Made by a program: the position numbers and the translations under genes. 17,154 bases of DNA from Flemingiibacterium sp045635785. Its GTDB lineage: Bacteria; Bacillota; Clostridia; Oscillospirales; CAG-272. The notes below the pieces were generated by a model that had not been told where the DNA came from, ran no database searches, and saw only the letters and a list, made by a program, of their open reading frames with translations. The stretch spans positions 1 to 17,154 of the forward strand of contig JAZTWJ010000022.1 in the NCBI GenBank assembly GCA_045635785.1, in the 5' to 3' direction. Below are positions 14,687 to 17,154 of this stretch, one piece after another; position 1 is the first letter of the stretch, and every line of letters starts with the position of its first letter.

Positions 14687-15898
14687 ATGTTGAAAAAGAT
14701 TTTCACCGTACTGCTTGCAACCCTTCTCGCGTGTACATCCTGTGGTACGCCTGTCATTTCTAAGGCGGGCAAGGCATCTCGCGATGCCGCCGCATCTGCT
14801 GCGGAGAACACTTCCCTTTTGAATTTCTGCAACGCCTTTGCTGTGGCTGCATCTGATGGCAATTCTCACAAGAATACCATTCATTCGCCATTGTCCGCCT
14901 ATCTTGCGCTCTCGATGGCAGCAGAAGGTGCTTTTGGCGATACAAAAGCGGAGCTTGAATCCGTTCTTGGCAAATGCGATCCCGACGGGATCTATGCGCT
15001 GCTCTCTCATCTTTCGTCTTTAACCGAAACGGATCTGAAAATCGCAAATTCCGTCTGGCTTGACGAAGGCTTTACCGCAGAAAAAGCTTGGCTGGACACC
15101 GTGAGCGGCAAATATCTCTCCGATGTTTTCAGTACCAAGCTGTCTGACGCGGCAGATCGGGTGAATCGCTGGATTGAGGACAAAACCGACGGCAAGATTC
15201 GCGACATGATTCAAAAAGATGCACTCGCCGATGCGCGCACACTTCTTATAAACGCAATCTCCATGGATGCAACCTGGATGTCGGAATTCAGCAAGGATGA
15301 CACGATCAAGGGGCGCAAATTCACAAACTTTGACGGCGGCATATCCATCGCGGATTATCTCTATGCAAATAAGCATCAGCTTATCATTGAGGAAGGAAGC
15401 TTTACGGGTGTCGTACTTCCATATTCGGACGAAAATTTGGTATTTGTAGCATTGATGAACAACGATTCCACACAGCCCGCATCCTCAGCAACCGCATTTG
15501 CGGCTGAAAACGGTGGTTTTGCTGCGCTCGCACAAAAGGCAAAGTCTGAAAATGTCAAGCTGTATCTGCCAATTTTCAAGCATGATGCTTCCCTGCAGCT
15601 GAACGATATTTTGAAAAATATGGGCATCAAAGCCGCCTTTGATCAGAGCCTTGCCGATTTCAGCAAAATGAGTGCGGATGAATCGCTTTACATCTCCGAT
15701 GTGCTTCAAAATGCGACCATCCGCATTGATGAAGAAGGCACCGAAGCGGCGGCAGCTACGGTCGTGACCATGGCTCCAACCTCTTTCATGCCCGAGCAAG
15801 AAATCCGCGTGATCGACTTCAATCATCCCTTTGCATTCGCGGTGGTGGATAGAAAGAGCGGTGTCCCGCTTTTCTGCGGTGAGCACAATTTTGATTAA
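14687..15898 (+). CDS. Serpin-family protease inhibitor, probable lipoprotein
   Basis: A 403-residue serpin with GGAGG (14677-14681) five bases before ATG. The N-terminus is a signal with a likely lipobox ending at C16 (LLAC; C19 is an alternative), so the protein would be tethered to the outer face of the membrane. The serpin fold shows HSPLSAYLALSMAAEGAFG (helix B region), NSVWLDEGF, LINAISMDATWMSEF and the terminal FNHPFAFAVVD. The reactive-centre hinge EEGTEAAAAT fits the inhibitory consensus (P15 Gly, P14 Thr, small residues P12-P9). Counting on from P17, the scissile bond would be T365-S366 (MAPT/S), suggesting an elastase- or subtilisin-like or papain-like target rather than trypsin. 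Bacterial serpins are uncommon and are thought to protect against host or self proteases. No dockerin is present. Confidence 0.9.
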   Translation: MLKKIFTVLLATLLACTSCGTPVISKAGKASRDAAASAAENTSLLNFCNAFAVAASDGNSHKNTIHSPLSAYLALSMAAEGAFGDTKAELESVLGKCDPDGIYALLSHLSSLTETDLKIANSVWLDEGFTAEKAWLDTVSGKYLSDVFSTKLSDAADRVNRWIEDKTDGKIRDMIQKDALADARTLLINAISMDATWMSEFSKDDTIKGRKFTNFDGGISIADYLYANKHQLIIEEGSFTGVVLPYSDENLVFVALMNNDSTQPASSATAFAAENGGFAALAQKAKSENVKLYLPIFKHDASLQLNDILKNMGIKAAFDQSLADFSKMSADESLYISDVLQNATIRIDEEGTEAAAATVVTMAPTSFMPEQEIRVIDFNHPFAFAVVDRKSGVPLFCGEHNFD

Positions 15899-15940
15899 GC
15901 GTATTTTCTCGAGGTTTTCGAATAAGTTAAAGAAAAGCTC

Positions 15941-15969
15941 TTGCATTTATGTGTAAAATATGTTATAAT
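15941..15969 (+). promoter_or_regulatory. Sigma-A promoter of the LCP-family gene
   Basis: TTGCAT (15941-15946), a 17-bp spacer and TATAAT (15964-15969), with extended -10 TGT at 15961-15963. Confidence 0.88.
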
Positions 15970-16001
15970 ATTAAGGTATATCAATCGAAAGGAGGGGCAT
16001 G

Positions 16002-17012
16002 ATGCTTTCTGCTTTACGAAATTTCGCCCTCACGTTTCTCATCTCCATTCTCATCTTCGGCGTCATGGCATATTTTATTGTAGAATTTGTCATGGATACC
16101 CTTTCGGTAGCGATATCTGCCGAGAGCTCGGAGACCAAGGAGATCGAGCTTGTACGCCCCGAGGACACGGATTCGCCTTCTCAACCAGGCACACCCAATG
16201 TCACAATTGAAAATTTGAACGGCGATACATTCAACGTCCTTCTCATTGGCACCGACTATCAGCCGGAGATTTTTGACGACTACGATTATGAAGATACATG
16301 GACGGGCGACGGATTCCCCGACAAGCGTTCCCGCAGATGGGGCGCGGATACCCTGCTTCTTCTTCGTGTAGATAAAGAAAATCGCAAGTTTGTATTCTGC
16401 TCTCTGCCCCGCACCGCCCGTGTGCTCGTGGACGGCAACAATATGCAGCTTGGCGATGTACTGTCGGAAAAAGACATAGATTTTCTCTGCGGTAAGGTTT
16501 CTGGTTTGACAGGTCTTGATATTGATTATCACGCGATTTTGCATGTCGGTGCGCTTGCCGAGTGCGTGGATACTCTGGGCGGCTTGAAATACTATATCCC
16601 CGAGGATATGTCCTATGAGGATCCCGCTCAAAATCTCAAGATCGACCTTCAAAAAGGAACCGTCGATCTGGATGGCGATAAGGCAATGCAGCTGCTTCGT
16701 TATGCAGGCTACAAAAACGGCACCACCGGTCGTATGAATACCGCGATCTCCTTTATCCAGGCGATCCTTGCAAAATTTACCAACGTTACCTATCTGGCAA
16801 AAGCGCCCGAGCTTTATGGGATACTCTCTGAACAGGTGCAGACCAATTTCACCGCAGATGATCTTGTCAATAATCTTGATCTCATCTTCGCTTACTCCAA
16901 ATTTGAAGCGGTCACGGTTACATACCCCGGCTCGATCAAATCCTACGACGGCATTGCATATTTTGAGCCGTCCGTACAGTCTGCGCTGGATATTTTCGAC
17001 AGCTATCAGTAA
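16002..17012 (+). CDS. LytR-CpsA-Psr (LCP) family cell-envelope protein
   Basis: A 336-residue protein with one N-terminal membrane segment (about residues 7-29) and an extracellular LCP domain. Family landmarks are FNVLLIGTD (D85), ADTLLLLRVD (D116), SLPRTARV (R137), a GGLKYYIPEDM strand, DLQKGTVDLDGDKAMQLLRY (R233) and GRMNTA (R244). LCP proteins attach teichoic acids or capsular glycans to peptidoglycan from polyprenyl-pyrophosphate donors. The usual Asp in PRD(T/S) is Thr138 here and the usual RSDT is GADT, so it is a divergent member. AAAGGAGG (15988-15995) is six bases from ATG 16002 and three from the adjacent ATG 15999, so I prefer 16002. It lies 58 bp ahead of the glycyl-tRNA synthetase gene, perhaps on the same transcript. 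Confidence 0.85.
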   Translation: MLSALRNFALTFLISILIFGVMAYFIVEFVMDTLSVAISAESSETKEIELVRPEDTDSPSQPGTPNVTIENLNGDTFNVLLIGTDYQPEIFDDYDYEDTWTGDGFPDKRSRRWGADTLLLLRVDKENRKFVFCSLPRTARVLVDGNNMQLGDVLSEKDIDFLCGKVSGLTGLDIDYHAILHVGALAECVDTLGGLKYYIPEDMSYEDPAQNLKIDLQKGTVDLDGDKAMQLLRYAGYKNGTTGRMNTAISFIQAILAKFTNVTYLAKAPELYGILSEQVQTNFTADDLVNNLDLIFAYSKFEAVTVTYPGSIKSYDGIAYFEPSVQSALDIFDSYQ

Positions 17013-17036
17013 GCTGAAACCTCGTCAAAATTTTTG

Positions 17037-17055
17037 TCCCGGCAACCGGTCGGGA
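17037..17055 (+). other. Small hairpin before glyS
   Basis: TCCCGG (17037-17042) pairs with TCGGGA (17050-17055), with one G-U pair, around a CAACCGG loop. It lies just upstream of the ribosome site AAAGGA and is too short for a terminator. Confidence 0.4.
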
Positions 17056-17070
17056 AGAAAGGACATATAA

Positions 17071-17154
17071 ATGAAAAACACAGAAAAGACAATGGACAAA
17101 ATCGTTGCACTCTGCAAAACAAGAGGCTTCGTATTCCCCGGCTCGGAGATCTAC
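17071..17154 (+). CDS. glyS: Glycyl-tRNA synthetase (alpha2 type), 5' end only
   Basis: The first 28 codons are present and the gene runs off the window. The N-terminus MDKIVALCKTRGFVFPGSEIY matches the start of class II, alpha2-type glycyl-tRNA synthetases (RGFIFPGSEIYGGL in the family), which charge tRNA-Gly. AAAGGA (17058-17063) is well spaced from ATG 17071. The 58-bp gap after the LCP gene is far too short for a T-box leader. Confidence 0.85.
   Translation, partial: MKNTEKTMDKIVALCKTRGFVFPGSEIY

Noticed and set aside
17013..17070. T-box riboswitch before glyS
   Set aside because: Only 58 bases separate the genes. No T-box sequence, specifier loop or terminator is present.
1..17154. Mobile element or prophage explaining the accessory genes at 1-4880
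   Set aside because: No transposase, integrase, terminal repeats or attachment-site duplication around the tRNA were found. The tRNA-Leu 3' end is not repeated elsewhere in the window.

Overview
The window looks like a chromosomal segment from a low-to-mid GC Clostridia-type Firmicute, probably a gut or rumen Oscillospirales-like anaerobe. This is an inference from several points: strong AGGAGG-type ribosome sites, near-consensus sigma-A promoters that almost all carry an extended -10 TG, an oxygen-independent HemZ, a bifunctional Rel with the RFKD motif, an LCP-family cell-envelope protein and the start of an alpha2-type glycyl-tRNA synthetase. Nothing in it looks like a phage, transposon, integron or CRISPR locus. 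All genes except possible tiny ones lie on the + strand.

Region 1 (1-4880) is the accessory part. It holds the 3' end of a surface protein with an F5/8 type C (discoidin-like) domain, then a complete secreted protein with a CBM-like N-terminal half and the same C-terminal domain. A tandem pair of about 80% identical cytoplasmic proteins follows (2125-3471 and 3498-4826) that I cannot assign to a characterised family. The two intergenic regions here are homologous: they share the same terminator stem and nearly the same promoter, including the spacer. This points to segmental duplication. The paralog pair sits behind a consensus promoter, a structured 5' leader and clean ribosome sites, so it should be strongly expressed.

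Region 2 (4881-13985) is housekeeping: a nucleoside hydrolase unit, then rseC-recJ-rel-dtd-hemZ-nucleoside kinase reading as one long transcription unit from a promoter at 6085. It combines redox/membrane (RseC), DNA repair (RecJ), stringent response (Rel), translation quality control (Dtd), heme synthesis (HemZ) and nucleotide salvage (kinase). The nucleoside hydrolase, recJ and rel share an unusual translation-initiation layout. A GAAAGG(G)AA ribosome site is followed at once by a perfect hairpin and then by the start codon. The hairpin sequence differs in each case but pairing is kept.

Region 3 (13986-17154) holds a tRNA-Leu(GAG) with a perfect-consensus promoter, a hairpin leader and its own terminator. 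About 450 bases follow with no convincing gene but with a 13-bp AT-rich palindrome. Then come a lipoprotein serpin with an inhibitory-type hinge, an LCP-family membrane protein with its own promoter, and the first 28 codons of glycyl-tRNA synthetase.

The items most worth following are the uncharacterised tandem paralogs, the ribosome-site hairpins, and the duplicated terminator/promoter block.
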